From CAILUG01 sp038125665 (lineage in GTDB: Bacteria > Pseudomonadota > Gammaproteobacteria > Pseudomonadales > Pseudohongiellaceae), in the NCBI GenBank assembly GCA_038125665.1, contig JAYPEI010000008.1, forward strand, positions 1-63,709: 63,709 bases of DNA. Direction: 5' to 3'. The translations under genes and the position numbers were made by a program. Positions 28,845-37,950 of this stretch are shown here, in pieces; the stretch's first letter is position 1; every line of letters starts with the position of its first letter. The notes beneath the pieces were generated by a model, which had not been told where the DNA came from, ran no database searches, and saw only the letters and a program-made list of their open reading frames with translations.

Positions 28845-30065
28845 TTAAAGCAAAGGTTCTACTATCCATCGACCCTGCTGAAGAGTCAGCTTTTGCGTGC
28901 AGTTCAGTATAGCTGCCGCTTTATCAGGTTTTATTGGAGACTCTCCTGTCGATGGAAAGTCTTTAATTACTATCTGCCCACGTAGTCGCAGCTCTAGGAT
29001 AGCCTTATCTAACTCGACTTCTTGGATAGGATCGTTAACTACAGGGGCATAAATTTTTTCGTTTTTGCTGAAGTTTCTATTGCCAATGGCTATTAGAGTC
29101 TTTAGGTCAGCATCGAATCCTGTGGCTGCACGTTCATGGCCATAAAGTTGTGCCAGTGTATCGTAACGACCACCTCGAGCAATCGCTTGTCCATGACCCA
29201 CCACGTAAGCTGAAAAAATTAGCCCGCTATGGTACTCGTAACCTCCTAATTCACAAAGATCAAAATACATTTCTTGATCAGGAAATATTTTCTGGAGCCG
29301 AGTAACTACCTCTGAAAGTAAATTTAGTGCAGACAAAATTTCTGGGCTGAGTTTGCCTAAGACTTTGCGTGCTTTTGGGAGAATAGATTTATCCCCAAAT
29401 AATGATGGTAGAGTGGATAGACATTTTTTTAGCGATGTTTTGAGCTTCGTGCCAGCTAAAATACGCTCGACATCAGAACTTGCTTTATTTTGAAGAGCTA
29501 TAAAAAGTTCTTGGTTTACTTCATCTGACAGGTTAGCTAGCTTTAGCAAAGTACGGCAAATATTGCTGTGACCTAATGCAAGTAACGGCTTTTTGATACC
29601 TGCTAGGCGTAATGTATGTAACATTAACGAGATAGCTTCAATATCAGCAGAGATAGTTTTGTAGCCATAGAGTTCAGCGCCAATGAGAAGAGGGCAACGA
29701 GAACCCATAGGACCATTTGGACGGGTACGTAAGACATTATCTGCATAGCAAAGACGTGAGGGCCCTGAGTTTTGGAGGACATGAGCATCAATACGAGCTA
29801 TTTGAGAGCTTATATCCGCCCTGACCCCCATGCTTTTTCCCGACAGCTGATCCACTAGTTTGAAAGTGCTCAAATTCAAATCTTGTGAATTAGAAACTAA
29901 TAGCGAATCTAGGAACTCGATAAGGGGTGTGTGCACAAGGTCGTAGCCCCAGCTACGATAAAGATCTAATAGCTCACGCTGCAGGGCGTCAAGTTGTCCT
30001 GCCTGAGGGGGCAAAACTTCATCAACACCTTCAGGTAGCAACCAGCGCTTGGCTTTTATTTTCAT
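28845..30065 (-). CDS. hisZ: ATP phosphoribosyltransferase regulatory subunit HisZ
   Basis: A 406-residue class II aminoacyl-tRNA-synthetase-like protein without a tRNA-binding domain. In species with short HisG it forms the octameric ATP phosphoribosyltransferase of histidine biosynthesis. The start WLLPEGVDEVLPPQA and the later IARGGRYDTLAQLYG are family hallmarks. Its location between hflC and purA is the conserved one in many gammaproteobacteria. It predicts a short-form HisG elsewhere in the genome. Confidence 0.93.
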   Translation of the reverse strand: MKIKAKRWLLPEGVDEVLPPQAGQLDALQRELLDLYRSWGYDLVHTPLIEFLDSLLVSNSQDLNLSTFKLVDQLSGKSMGVRADISSQIARIDAHVLQNSGPSRLCYADNVLRTRPNGPMGSRCPLLIGAELYGYKTISADIEAISLMLHTLRLAGIKKPLLALGHSNICRTLLKLANLSDEVNQELFIALQNKASSDVERILAGTKLKTSLKKCLSTLPSLFGDKSILPKARKVLGKLSPEILSALNLLSEVVTRLQKIFPDQEMYFDLCELGGYEYHSGLIFSAYVVGHGQAIARGGRYDTLAQLYGHERAATGFDADLKTLIAIGNRNFSKNEKIYAPVVNDPIQEVELDKAILELRLRGQIVIKDFPSTGESPIKPDKAAAILNCTQKLTLQQGRWIVEPLL

Positions 30066-30093
30066 GCTGCAATCCGATTTTTAGCCCAGCAGT

Positions 30094-30966
30094 TTATTCT
30101 GCATCTCTCTTGTTTAGGTATCTGAAGAAATCACTATCAGGGCTAAGAAGAAGCAGATTACTATTATCGTTAAAGGTATCTCTGTAGGCTTGTAGGCTTC
30201 TGTAGAACTCATAAAATTCCTCATTCTTACCGAAGGCCTCAGCATAGATGGAGGTAGCCTGGGCATCCCCTTCACCACGAATCTTTTCAGCTTCACTGTA
30301 GGCTTGAGCTATGATCACCGTTTTTTGACGATCGGCGTCAGCACTTATCCCCTCTGCAACTTCTCGACCTGTTGATCTGAGTTCCTGAGCTTCTTCTTGG
30401 CGTTCAGTATTCATGCGCTGGAAGACTGAGTCACTAACATTATCTGGGAGATCGATTTTTTTTACCCGTACATCGACAACTTCTATTCCCAGCTCCTCTT
30501 GCGCGATCAAATTCAAAGAATCTGTGAGTTGCTCCATAAGTAGATCACGCTCTCCTGAGACTACCTCATGCACGGTTCTAATACCGAACTGGTTACGGAG
30601 GCCAGTATTGATGCGCTGAAAAAGCAGGTTATTAGCGATATTTTCATCACCTGAAGTAGCAGTATAGAACTTAGCTGTATTAGAGATCCGCCATTTGGCA
30701 AAAGAGTCTACTTCAAGATAATTCTTTTCCGAGGTTAAGTAGCTCTCTGTGGGACTATCTAGAGTTTGGATACGAGCATCAAAACGACGTAACGTATGAA
30801 CTCCAGGTATTTTGAAATGAAGTCCAGGCTCAACATCTGACTTTGTTACTTCACCAAATGTGAGTAGCACTGCACGGTCAATTTCACGAATAACATAGAC
30901 ACAATTGCTAGCGATGAATACAGCAAGGAAAATTGTAATAAGAGAAAAATAGCTAGAGTTCTTCAT
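30094..30966 (-). CDS. hflC: HflC, FtsH-modulating SPFH protein
   Basis: Inner-membrane protein of 290 residues with an N-terminal anchor helix (about 6–24) and a periplasmic SPFH/band-7 domain beginning VIREIDRAVLLTFGEV. The coiled tail contains ADADRQKTVIIAQAYSEAEKIRGEGDA. HflK and HflC form the ring cage that encloses and restrains the FtsH protease. Its start codon shares one base with the end of hflK, implying coupled translation. Confidence 0.95.
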   Translation of the reverse strand: MKNSSYFSLITIFLAVFIASNCVYVIREIDRAVLLTFGEVTKSDVEPGLHFKIPGVHTLRRFDARIQTLDSPTESYLTSEKNYLEVDSFAKWRISNTAKFYTATSGDENIANNLLFQRINTGLRNQFGIRTVHEVVSGERDLLMEQLTDSLNLIAQEELGIEVVDVRVKKIDLPDNVSDSVFQRMNTERQEEAQELRSTGREVAEGISADADRQKTVIIAQAYSEAEKIRGEGDAQATSIYAEAFGKNEEFYEFYRSLQAYRDTFNDNSNLLLLSPDSDFFRYLNKRDAE

Positions 30967-32120
30967 TAGCGATTACCTCCACGTTGAGGTTGCTGGCGGA
31001 GACTATTGGAATCCAAGGAGCCACTGTTACCATTAACTTCACTACCCGTCACGTTAGGAGTACGACGGGTCTGCTGCATTATTTGATCCAGAGGGAGGTA
31101 CATCATGTTGTTCCCGCCTTCAACATCAACCATCACTTTAGAACTGCTGGACATGACATGTTGTAACGTATCGATATACATACGTTCACGTGTTACCTCA
31201 GGAGCCTTGTTGTATTCCACTAGGACTTGCTCGAAGCGGCTGGCTTCACCTTGTGCATTTGCAATTACTTGTTCTTTGTATGCATTTGCTTCCTCTAAGG
31301 CGCGTCTAGCTTGACCGCGGGCTTCAGGAACTATTTGATTCGCATAGCGACGTGCTTCATTTTGGTAACTTTGATTATCTTCACGTGCCTTGATCACATC
31401 GTCGAACGCAGCCCTAACTTGCTGGGGTGGTAAAGATTGCGCTATGTTCACTTGACTAATGAGAATGCCTGTGCCGTAGTTGTCTATGTAGGTTTGCAGA
31501 CGCTGATGCGCCTCCTGCGCTAGTATCTCACGTCCAGTACTAATCACATCATCCATGCGGGAACCACCAACTACGTGACGGATCGCAGACTCTGCAGCTT
31601 CTTGTAGACTCACTTCTGGATCCTCCACTTCTAGAATGAATTTGCGAGCATCAGTGATGACGTATTGAACGGTCATGGTGATATCCACGATGTTGTCATC
31701 TTCAGTAAGCATAGTGTTAGAAAAAGAGCGATCATAAACTCGTGTAACGTTCACTGGAATGACTTCGTCAATTAAGGGGGGGTTCCAGTGGAGACCGGGA
31801 GCTACTACGGCTTCTTGAGCTTTACCTAGACGGAAAACTACTCCACGTTCTTGCTCATCCAGGGTGTAGAAACCACTACCAGCCCAAACTAATAGAGCAC
31901 CCAGGATAATCAAGGATAAAATCCCACTAGAAATATTAGCTCCACCATTACTGCCATTATTCGAGCTACGATTTTTGCCTAATCTTGAGAGTTTCTTCAA
32001 GAAATCAGCTACCATTCTATCTAAATCAGGTGGGCCTTGATTTTTACGGCTACGCGAGCCCCATGGGTCGTTGTTTTGAGAATCGTTGCGATCATTATTA
32101 TCAGGTTCGTTCCAGGCCAT
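30966..32120 (-). CDS. hflK: HflK, FtsH-modulating SPFH protein
   Basis: Partner of HflC, 384 residues. A hydrophilic N-terminus with NNDPWGSRSRKNQGPPDLD is typical of HflK. One membrane helix lies at about 66–86, followed by the SPFH domain (DEQERGVVFRLGK) and a coiled segment. The C-terminal tail is rich in Gln, Asn and Gly. It stands between hflX (154 bases upstream) and hflC. Confidence 0.95.
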   Translation of the reverse strand: MAWNEPDNNDRNDSQNNDPWGSRSRKNQGPPDLDRMVADFLKKLSRLGKNRSSNNGSNGGANISSGILSLIILGALLVWAGSGFYTLDEQERGVVFRLGKAQEAVVAPGLHWNPPLIDEVIPVNVTRVYDRSFSNTMLTEDDNIVDITMTVQYVITDARKFILEVEDPEVSLQEAAESAIRHVVGGSRMDDVISTGREILAQEAHQRLQTYIDNYGTGILISQVNIAQSLPPQQVRAAFDDVIKAREDNQSYQNEARRYANQIVPEARGQARRALEEANAYKEQVIANAQGEASRFEQVLVEYNKAPEVTRERMYIDTLQHVMSSSSKVMVDVEGGNNMMYLPLDQIMQQTRRTPNVTGSEVNGNSGSLDSNSLRQQPQRGGNR

Positions 32121-32274
32121 AATATTCCTCCGGCTTACGGGTGAATTTTAACGGATTTAATGAGATAGTTATACCATTACAAGTACGGTGGTAGGCGATT
32201 ACTTAATTTTATAGTGGCAGCTCTTTTCGCATCGCTTTCTCGATGAGTTTTCAAATGAGGAGCTTTTTCAAATT

Positions 32275-33582
32275 CTATTTCTTTTCTTCTAACACAAGGT
32301 CTTGATCCATAAGTAATCCAGCATCTTTAAGCAGACGAGAATAATCGGTGCGAGGTATACGTATCAGTAGTTCACATCTCCCCATACCATCCATGTTCTC
32401 TTGAATTACTGCGCTTTGCTGATACAAACGCGCGCGCAATCTACCATGTTCAGGGCCAAGGGTAAGAGTGGTTTCAACCTTATCAGAGTTAAGTAATTCT
32501 GCCATTGCTGTTCTGAGCTCAGAAATTCCTTTTCCTGTAGTGGCGGATACCCAAACCCGACAGGGTTTTCCGCTTTCATCCCGTTCAAGCAATGACACAT
32601 GATCTTCTGACTCTAGTAAGTCTACCTTATTGAAAACCATTAGCATCGGTACTTGAGCTGCGCCAATCTCTGCAAGGACAGTATTTACTTCATCGATAAG
32701 AAGAAGACGCTCTTCATTAACACAGTCAACCACGTGTAATAAGAGTGAGGCCTGAACAGTTTCCTCTAAGGTGGCACGGAATGCATCCACTAACTGATGT
32801 GGTAGTTCACGAATAAAGCCGACGGTATCTGCCAGTATCGTAGTACCGACTTCTTGTAGAGTTAAACTGCGTAAAGTGGAGTCTAGCGTAGCGAATAACT
32901 GATCTGCCACGTAGGTAGAATCACCAGTTAGCCGGTTAAACAATGAGGACTTACCAGCATTTGTATAGCCTACCAATGACACCGTTGGAATTTCAGCACG
33001 CTTGCGTCCACGTCTACCTTGCTCTCGCTGACTACGGACTTTGCTTAATGATTTTTGAATTTGTTTAATGCGAATACCCAACATCCGTTGATCGAGTTCA
33101 AGTTGCGTTTCCCCAGCACCACGCATACCTATACCACCTTTTTGCCGATCAAGGTGTGTCCAGCCTCTTACTAAACGTGTAGAGGCATGTCTTAACTGAG
33201 CAAGTTCTACCTGTAATTGTCCTTCGTGGCTGCGGGCACGCTGAGCGAAAATATCTAGGATGAGACCTGTTCTGTCTAGTACTCGACATTTCAACGCTGC
33301 CTCAAGGTTTCTCTCTTGGCTTGGTGTCAATGTGTGATTGAAAAGCACTAATTCAGCTTCATGTGCGGCTATTGCCGATTGCAGTTCTTCAAGCTTACCA
33401 GTACCAATGAGGTATCGTGGAGTGGTAGAACGAGATGAAGCGATAATGAGATCAGCAGGGCTAGCTCCTGCAGAGAGAGCTAGCTCTTCAAATTCTCTAG
33501 CAGAGGCCTGATCATTGAGTGATTCCATGCCAATTTGTACAAGAATAGCAATCTCACCAGTTTCTGGACGTTCAAAAAACAA
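32275..33582 (-). CDS. hflX: GTPase HflX
   Basis: Ribosome-associated GTPase of 435 residues that splits stalled or heat-damaged ribosomes. The N-terminal glycine-rich domain with PRYLIGTGKLEEL and the coiled linker GGIGMRGAGETQLELDQR precede the GTPase domain with G1 GYTNAGKSS, G3 DTVGF and G4 NKVD. Translation starts at TTG 33582, a few bases after AAGAGG, and the resulting MFFERPETGE matches the usual HflX beginning. It sits between hfq and hflK as expected. Confidence 0.95.
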   Translation of the reverse strand: MFFERPETGEIAILVQIGMESLNDQASAREFEELALSAGASPADLIIASSRSTTPRYLIGTGKLEELQSAIAAHEAELVLFNHTLTPSQERNLEAALKCRVLDRTGLILDIFAQRARSHEGQLQVELAQLRHASTRLVRGWTHLDRQKGGIGMRGAGETQLELDQRMLGIRIKQIQKSLSKVRSQREQGRRGRKRAEIPTVSLVGYTNAGKSSLFNRLTGDSTYVADQLFATLDSTLRSLTLQEVGTTILADTVGFIRELPHQLVDAFRATLEETVQASLLLHVVDCVNEERLLLIDEVNTVLAEIGAAQVPMLMVFNKVDLLESEDHVSLLERDESGKPCRVWVSATTGKGISELRTAMAELLNSDKVETTLTLGPEHGRLRARLYQQSAVIQENMDGMGRCELLIRIPRTDYSRLLKDAGLLMDQDLVLEEKK

Positions 33583-33645
33583 TCAGACCTCTTGAGCTAG
33601 TATTTCAATGTAGCAATATGAAAAAACAATAAAGGTGGATAGAAA

Positions 33646-33912
33646 TTAGAGGCTATTACTTTGATCTTCATCTCCCATACCATCTGAGCCGGTTACCATT
33701 GGAACGCGGACTTGACGAGAAGGAACGACGGTAGATATTGCATGTTTGTAAACCATCTGATTTACAGTATTTTTTAACACGATGACAAATTGGTCAAAAG
33801 ATTCAATTTGACCTTGGAGCTTGATACCACTAACCAGATATATTGCAACTGGGACTTTCTCCTTACGAAGAATGTTAAGGAAAGGGTCTTGTAAGGATTG
33901 ACCTTTGGACAT
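33646..33912 (-). CDS. hfq: RNA chaperone Hfq
   Basis: Hexameric Sm-like protein that pairs small RNAs with mRNAs, 88 residues. The Sm1 region (QDPFLNILRKEKVPVAIYLV), the Sm2 motif VYKHAIST (K56, H57) and the conserved F/Q residues of the uridine-binding site are intact. The C-terminal tail is short and acidic. It lies 152 bases after miaA on the minus strand, its usual place. Confidence 0.97.
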   Translation of the reverse strand: MSKGQSLQDPFLNILRKEKVPVAIYLVSGIKLQGQIESFDQFVIVLKNTVNQMVYKHAISTVVPSRQVRVPMVTGSDGMGDEDQSNSL

Positions 33913-34064
33913 TGTTATTCTCCCTATCGACTATAGCGATATTTTATAAGTGTCTCGGTTGAAGTATTTACAAACCAATAAACACTTTGTGTTCCCGACC
34001 ATGGTGTCGGCATTGTATTGCTCAATATTAGCTATTTATTATACGCTAGTACTCATCTTTACGA

Positions 34065-35042
34065 CTACTTGGTAGCAGCTTCAATGATAGCTTTTAACGC
34101 CGGGGGTAGAAAAAATTCATCTTTACTGCACAGGCTTATTGGAAGAAGTTCTAGCTCAGGCCAGCTACGCATCCAAGTAAGCTGTCTCTTGGCAAGTTGT
34201 CTTGTTGCGGCGATCCCCTTTTCTACAAGAGTAGAGTAATCGTATGCCCCTTCTAAGTAATCCCAAACTTGGCGGTAACCTACGCTACGAATTGCTGGCA
34301 GCGATGAGGTTAAGGGAAATCGTTGTCGTAATTGACAGACCTCATTAATGAGTCCTGTTTGCAGCATAAGAAGAAATCGTTCTGAAATTACTTCGTGCAG
34401 CCTTGCTCGCTCATTGGGGACAAGACCAAAAAAATGGAGCTTATTAGGCAGAGCAGGGCCTTGCTTTGCTAATTGAGTTGTATGTAACTCGGTTAGAGTA
34501 CTGCCTGTCAGCTCCCATACTTCCAAAGCGCGTTGAAGCCTCTGTGGATCATTAGGGTGAATGCGAATTGCTGCTACAGGGTCTAACTTTTCAAGGCGTT
34601 TATGCAAAGCTTCCCATCCAACTTGTCCAGCCTCATCGATAAGTGCTTGTCTAACGGTAGCGGAGGCTGCTGGCATAACAGCAAGTCCATCACGAAGAGC
34701 CTTGAAGTAGAGCATAGTTCCGCCTACTAGAAGAGGAATCTTGCCTTGGGAGTTGATATCATGCAAGAGTGCTATAGCATCCTGCCTGAAATCAGAGGCA
34801 GAATAGGGGTCATTTGGATCCCTGATATCTAGCAAATGATGTGGGACTAGTGCTAACTGGGCTCTACTTGGTTTGCCACTACCAATATCAAACCCCCGAT
34901 ACACAAGAGCTGAATCGACACTAATAATTTCAAACGGATACTCTTGCACTAGCTTCATGGCCAATGCAGTCTTTCCAGTCCCGGTAGGTCCCAGCAAACA
35001 AATTGCTGGAGGCAGTTCTGTCTGGTCAATTTGATTAGTCAT
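34065..35042 (-). CDS. miaA: tRNA dimethylallyltransferase MiaA
   Basis: Adds a dimethylallyl group to A37 of tRNAs reading codons starting with U. The 325-residue protein has the P-loop GPTGTGKT (18–25), DSALVYRGFDIGSGKPS with the catalytic aspartate, LVGGTMLYFKAL and the C-terminal RQLAKRQLTWMRSW motif. It is normally directly downstream of mutL. Here murI, on the opposite strand, separates the two. Confidence 0.96.
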   Translation of the reverse strand: MTNQIDQTELPPAICLLGPTGTGKTALAMKLVQEYPFEIISVDSALVYRGFDIGSGKPSRAQLALVPHHLLDIRDPNDPYSASDFRQDAIALLHDINSQGKIPLLVGGTMLYFKALRDGLAVMPAASATVRQALIDEAGQVGWEALHKRLEKLDPVAAIRIHPNDPQRLQRALEVWELTGSTLTELHTTQLAKQGPALPNKLHFFGLVPNERARLHEVISERFLLMLQTGLINEVCQLRQRFPLTSSLPAIRSVGYRQVWDYLEGAYDYSTLVEKGIAATRQLAKRQLTWMRSWPELELLPISLCSKDEFFLPPALKAIIEAATK

Positions 35043-35131
35043 GATATGCTCATTGTTTTCTTAATGCTAATTCTATACTTTCAATCAGTTACAATAGCAA
35101 AAATTTCCAAGTCACAAGTAAGAGAAAGTCG

Positions 35132-35995
35132 ATGTCAAATGCGAGAATTGGAGTGTTTGATTCGGGTGTTGGTGGTCTCAGTGTTATGCAGAGCATACGC
35201 CAGTTACTCCCTGCTGAGCATTTAATGTATTGTGCTGATTCAGCATATGCTCCTTACGGCTCTCGTGGGGATCAGTTTGTGTTGGAGCGCAGTCAGGCCA
35301 TTGTAGAATTTTTCCTTCAAGAGGGAGTAAAAGCTATAGTAGTTGCCTGTAATACGGCCACGGCTGCCTCAATTGCTGCATTGAGAACTGTTTACACATG
35401 TCCATTAATTGGTATCGAGCCTGCCATCAAACCTGCTGCGCGTCTTACGATTACCGGCAAAGTGGGAGTGTTGGCTACACAAGGTACTCTAAATTCTACT
35501 AAATTTGCCGCATTACAGGCTCAACAGGAAACAGATATATCTTATTATAGTGTGGCATGTCACGGACTGGTAGAAGCTATTGAGCAAGGAGAGATCAATA
35601 CTCAAGCTTTTACCGATCTGCTGAAAAGTTATGTGGATCCACTGTTAAAAAAAGGGGTTGATACCTTAGTGCTAGGTTGTACTCATTATTCTCTGATAAA
35701 ACCTCAGATTGCAGCTTGTGCAGCGGCTTGGTCTGACTCTGTAGTTAAGCCAAAAAGAGACGTTAATATGTACTCAGAAGCGGTCAAAATTGTTGATTTC
35801 GGTAATGCTATAGCTATAGAGCTGCAAAGGCGATTACAGACTGAAGGTTTACTCAACGAGGAATTGAACTCTGCTACTGTAAAATTTTTTAGCTCAGCAC
35901 CAGTTCCCGAGACTCTAGCTATCCTACAGAGTTACTGGCCTGAACCAATCAATGAGTTAGATTTGTTAGTTAAGAGAAAAAAATATTCTCTGTGA
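35132..35995 (+). CDS. murI: Glutamate racemase MurI
   Basis: Converts L-glutamate to D-glutamate for peptidoglycan. The 287-residue protein has IGVFDSGVGGLSVM at the N-terminus and the two catalytic cysteines C73 (VACNTATAAS) and C183 (LGCTHYSL). It is the only plus-strand gene in the mutL–miaA housekeeping block, divergent from miaA (89-base gap) and convergent with mutL (38-base gap). It therefore needs its own promoter, and TATACT near 35073 is the best -10 candidate. Confidence 0.95.
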   Translation: MSNARIGVFDSGVGGLSVMQSIRQLLPAEHLMYCADSAYAPYGSRGDQFVLERSQAIVEFFLQEGVKAIVVACNTATAASIAALRTVYTCPLIGIEPAIKPAARLTITGKVGVLATQGTLNSTKFAALQAQQETDISYYSVACHGLVEAIEQGEINTQAFTDLLKSYVDPLLKKGVDTLVLGCTHYSLIKPQIAACAAAWSDSVVKPKRDVNMYSEAVKIVDFGNAIAIELQRRLQTEGLLNEELNSATVKFFSSAPVPETLAILQSYWPEPINELDLLVKRKKYSL

Positions 35996-36033
35996 ATCAG
36001 TCGGGATAAAAGAGTCCTTTCTAGTAAGCTATC

Positions 36034-37950
36034 TCATTGCCCTCGAAGAAACCATTTGTTCATTTCACTGAGGTCGAATTGTATCCAAGTGGGTCTACCA
36101 TGATTACATTGACCGCTGCGCTCTGTGATTTCCATATCCCGCAATAGAGCATTCATTTCAGGAATGCTTAACCTACGATTTGCCCGAACAGAATAATGAC
36201 AAGCCATCGTCGCTAAAATATTGTCGCGGATATCAGTGATTCGAGCTGAGTAACCATTTTCCCGTAAGTCTGCTAAGATATCTCGAAGTACCTGTTCTAC
36301 ATCGCTGTTGTTCAAAATTGCGGGTATCTGACGAATAACTAGGGTTTCTGGCCCTAGTCGTTCGATAGTCATGCCCAAAGCATGTAGTTCCTCATAGTGC
36401 TCCTCGGCATATTCCGCTTCTGTTTTTGATACCGCTACACTGACTGGTACCAAAAGAGGTTGAACTTTCAGCGCTTCCTCATCAACTGCTACTTTCAGTC
36501 GTTCGTAGGTAATCCTTTCATGGGCAGCGTGCATATCCACTACCACCATGCCAGATGCATTTTGAGCCAGAATAAATACACCATGTAGTTGTGCAATTGC
36601 ATAACCCAAGGGAGGGATATCACCGGTCTGTTCGTTAACATTGGTTTTCTGTGTAACTGAATCTGAAAAGTTGGGAGAAGAGTCATAAGACTCCCCAAAA
36701 CTTTGGTTTGAATTGTTAAATAATGTATCAAGAGCTTTTTTATGAGCTCTTACAGAGTCCATAGGGATTCTTTGCGACGTAAAGTTCTCGTTATAATTAA
36801 TACCTAGAGATCCAGGGCTATAAAGTTGCATATTGTCTTGCTCCTGCGTCGCATTTAAGCTGCCATGTGTAGTTAAGGCCTCCGAATACATAATTCTTTG
36901 GTTGAGTGATGAATTCTCTGTGGTGACTTGGTTCGGACGCACCTCAGCGATAGCTCGGTATATGGTCCGATAGAGGAAGTCATGTACCAGACGAGAATCG
37001 CGGAATCTCACTTCATGTTTAGTTGGATGAACATTTACATCCACTAGGGCCGGATCAAGCTCCAGATAGAGTACGAAAGCAGGGTGTCTGCCATGAAACA
37101 AGACGTCTTTATAGGCTTGCTTTACTGCGTGAGTGATGACCTTATCTTTAATGGGACGACCGTTAACGAAAAAGTGTTGTAGATCTGCTTGTGAACGTGA
37201 AAAGGTAGGCAGGGCAAGCCAACCATATAGGCGTAAACCGCTGTGATCGAAATCAATCCTAAGTGAGTTATCAACAAAAGCACCACCGCAGATTTGTACT
37301 ATGCGTCGTTGTTGATCAGTGGCAGAATTAGCGCGCTCATAGCGATGGATAACTCTACCGTTATGACTTACCTGAAAGGTAGAGTTGAAATGACTCAAAG
37401 CTACTCGATTGATTATTTCATCGATTCTCTGCCACTCAGTTTGTTCTGTTCGTAGAAATTTTCGTCGTGCAGGCGTATTGAAGAAAAGATCACGCACTTC
37501 TACACAAGTTCCTGTTGGGTGTGCGGCTGGGAGAATAGTTGTGCTCATTTCTCTTCCCTCGGTTTCCACAGCGTAAGCAGAATCTGCCAGCGCTGTCTTT
37601 GAGGTGAAGGTCAGCCTTGACACGGAGGCAATACTTGCTAAGGCCTCTCCTCTAAAGCCTAAGCTTGCAATTGCTTCAAGATCGTCTAAGGTAAGAATCT
37701 TGCTAGTGGCATGTCGGGAAAGCGCAAGGGATAAATCTTCTTTGTCTACTCCCAAACCATTATCACGCACACGTATGAGTTTGACGCCACCTCGTTCAAT
37801 CTCAATATCAATCCGATCAGCTCCTGCATCCAAAGAATTTTCTAGGAGCTCCTTTACAACGGAGGCAGGTCTTTCTACTACTTCTCCGGCAGCGATTTGG
37901 TTGCTTAGGCGCTGCGGTAGCAGTTGGATGCGTCTTTGGTTATTATTCAC
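36034..37950 (-). CDS. mutL: DNA mismatch repair protein MutL (endonuclease type)
   Basis: GHKL ATPase that couples mismatch recognition to strand removal, 638 residues. The N-terminal ATPase domain shows ENSLDAGA, DNGLG, ATSKI and FRGEALASI. The C-terminal domain holds DMHAAHERITYE (472–483), close to the DQHAx2Ex4E metal-binding endonuclease signature, together with ACHYSVRAN and CNHGRP. E. coli MutL lacks this endonuclease motif. The gene starts at GTG 37950, whose first base is the last base of the amidase stop codon, so translation is coupled. A low-complexity linker spans about residues 335–440. Confidence 0.95.
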   Translation of the reverse strand: MNNNQRRIQLLPQRLSNQIAAGEVVERPASVVKELLENSLDAGADRIDIEIERGGVKLIRVRDNGLGVDKEDLSLALSRHATSKILTLDDLEAIASLGFRGEALASIASVSRLTFTSKTALADSAYAVETEGREMSTTILPAAHPTGTCVEVRDLFFNTPARRKFLRTEQTEWQRIDEIINRVALSHFNSTFQVSHNGRVIHRYERANSATDQQRRIVQICGGAFVDNSLRIDFDHSGLRLYGWLALPTFSRSQADLQHFFVNGRPIKDKVITHAVKQAYKDVLFHGRHPAFVLYLELDPALVDVNVHPTKHEVRFRDSRLVHDFLYRTIYRAIAEVRPNQVTTENSSLNQRIMYSEALTTHGSLNATQEQDNMQLYSPGSLGINYNENFTSQRIPMDSVRAHKKALDTLFNNSNQSFGESYDSSPNFSDSVTQKTNVNEQTGDIPPLGYAIAQLHGVFILAQNASGMVVVDMHAAHERITYERLKVAVDEEALKVQPLLVPVSVAVSKTEAEYAEEHYEELHALGMTIERLGPETLVIRQIPAILNNSDVEQVLRDILADLRENGYSARITDIRDNILATMACHYSVRANRRLSIPEMNALLRDMEITERSGQCNHGRPTWIQFDLSEMNKWFLRGQ

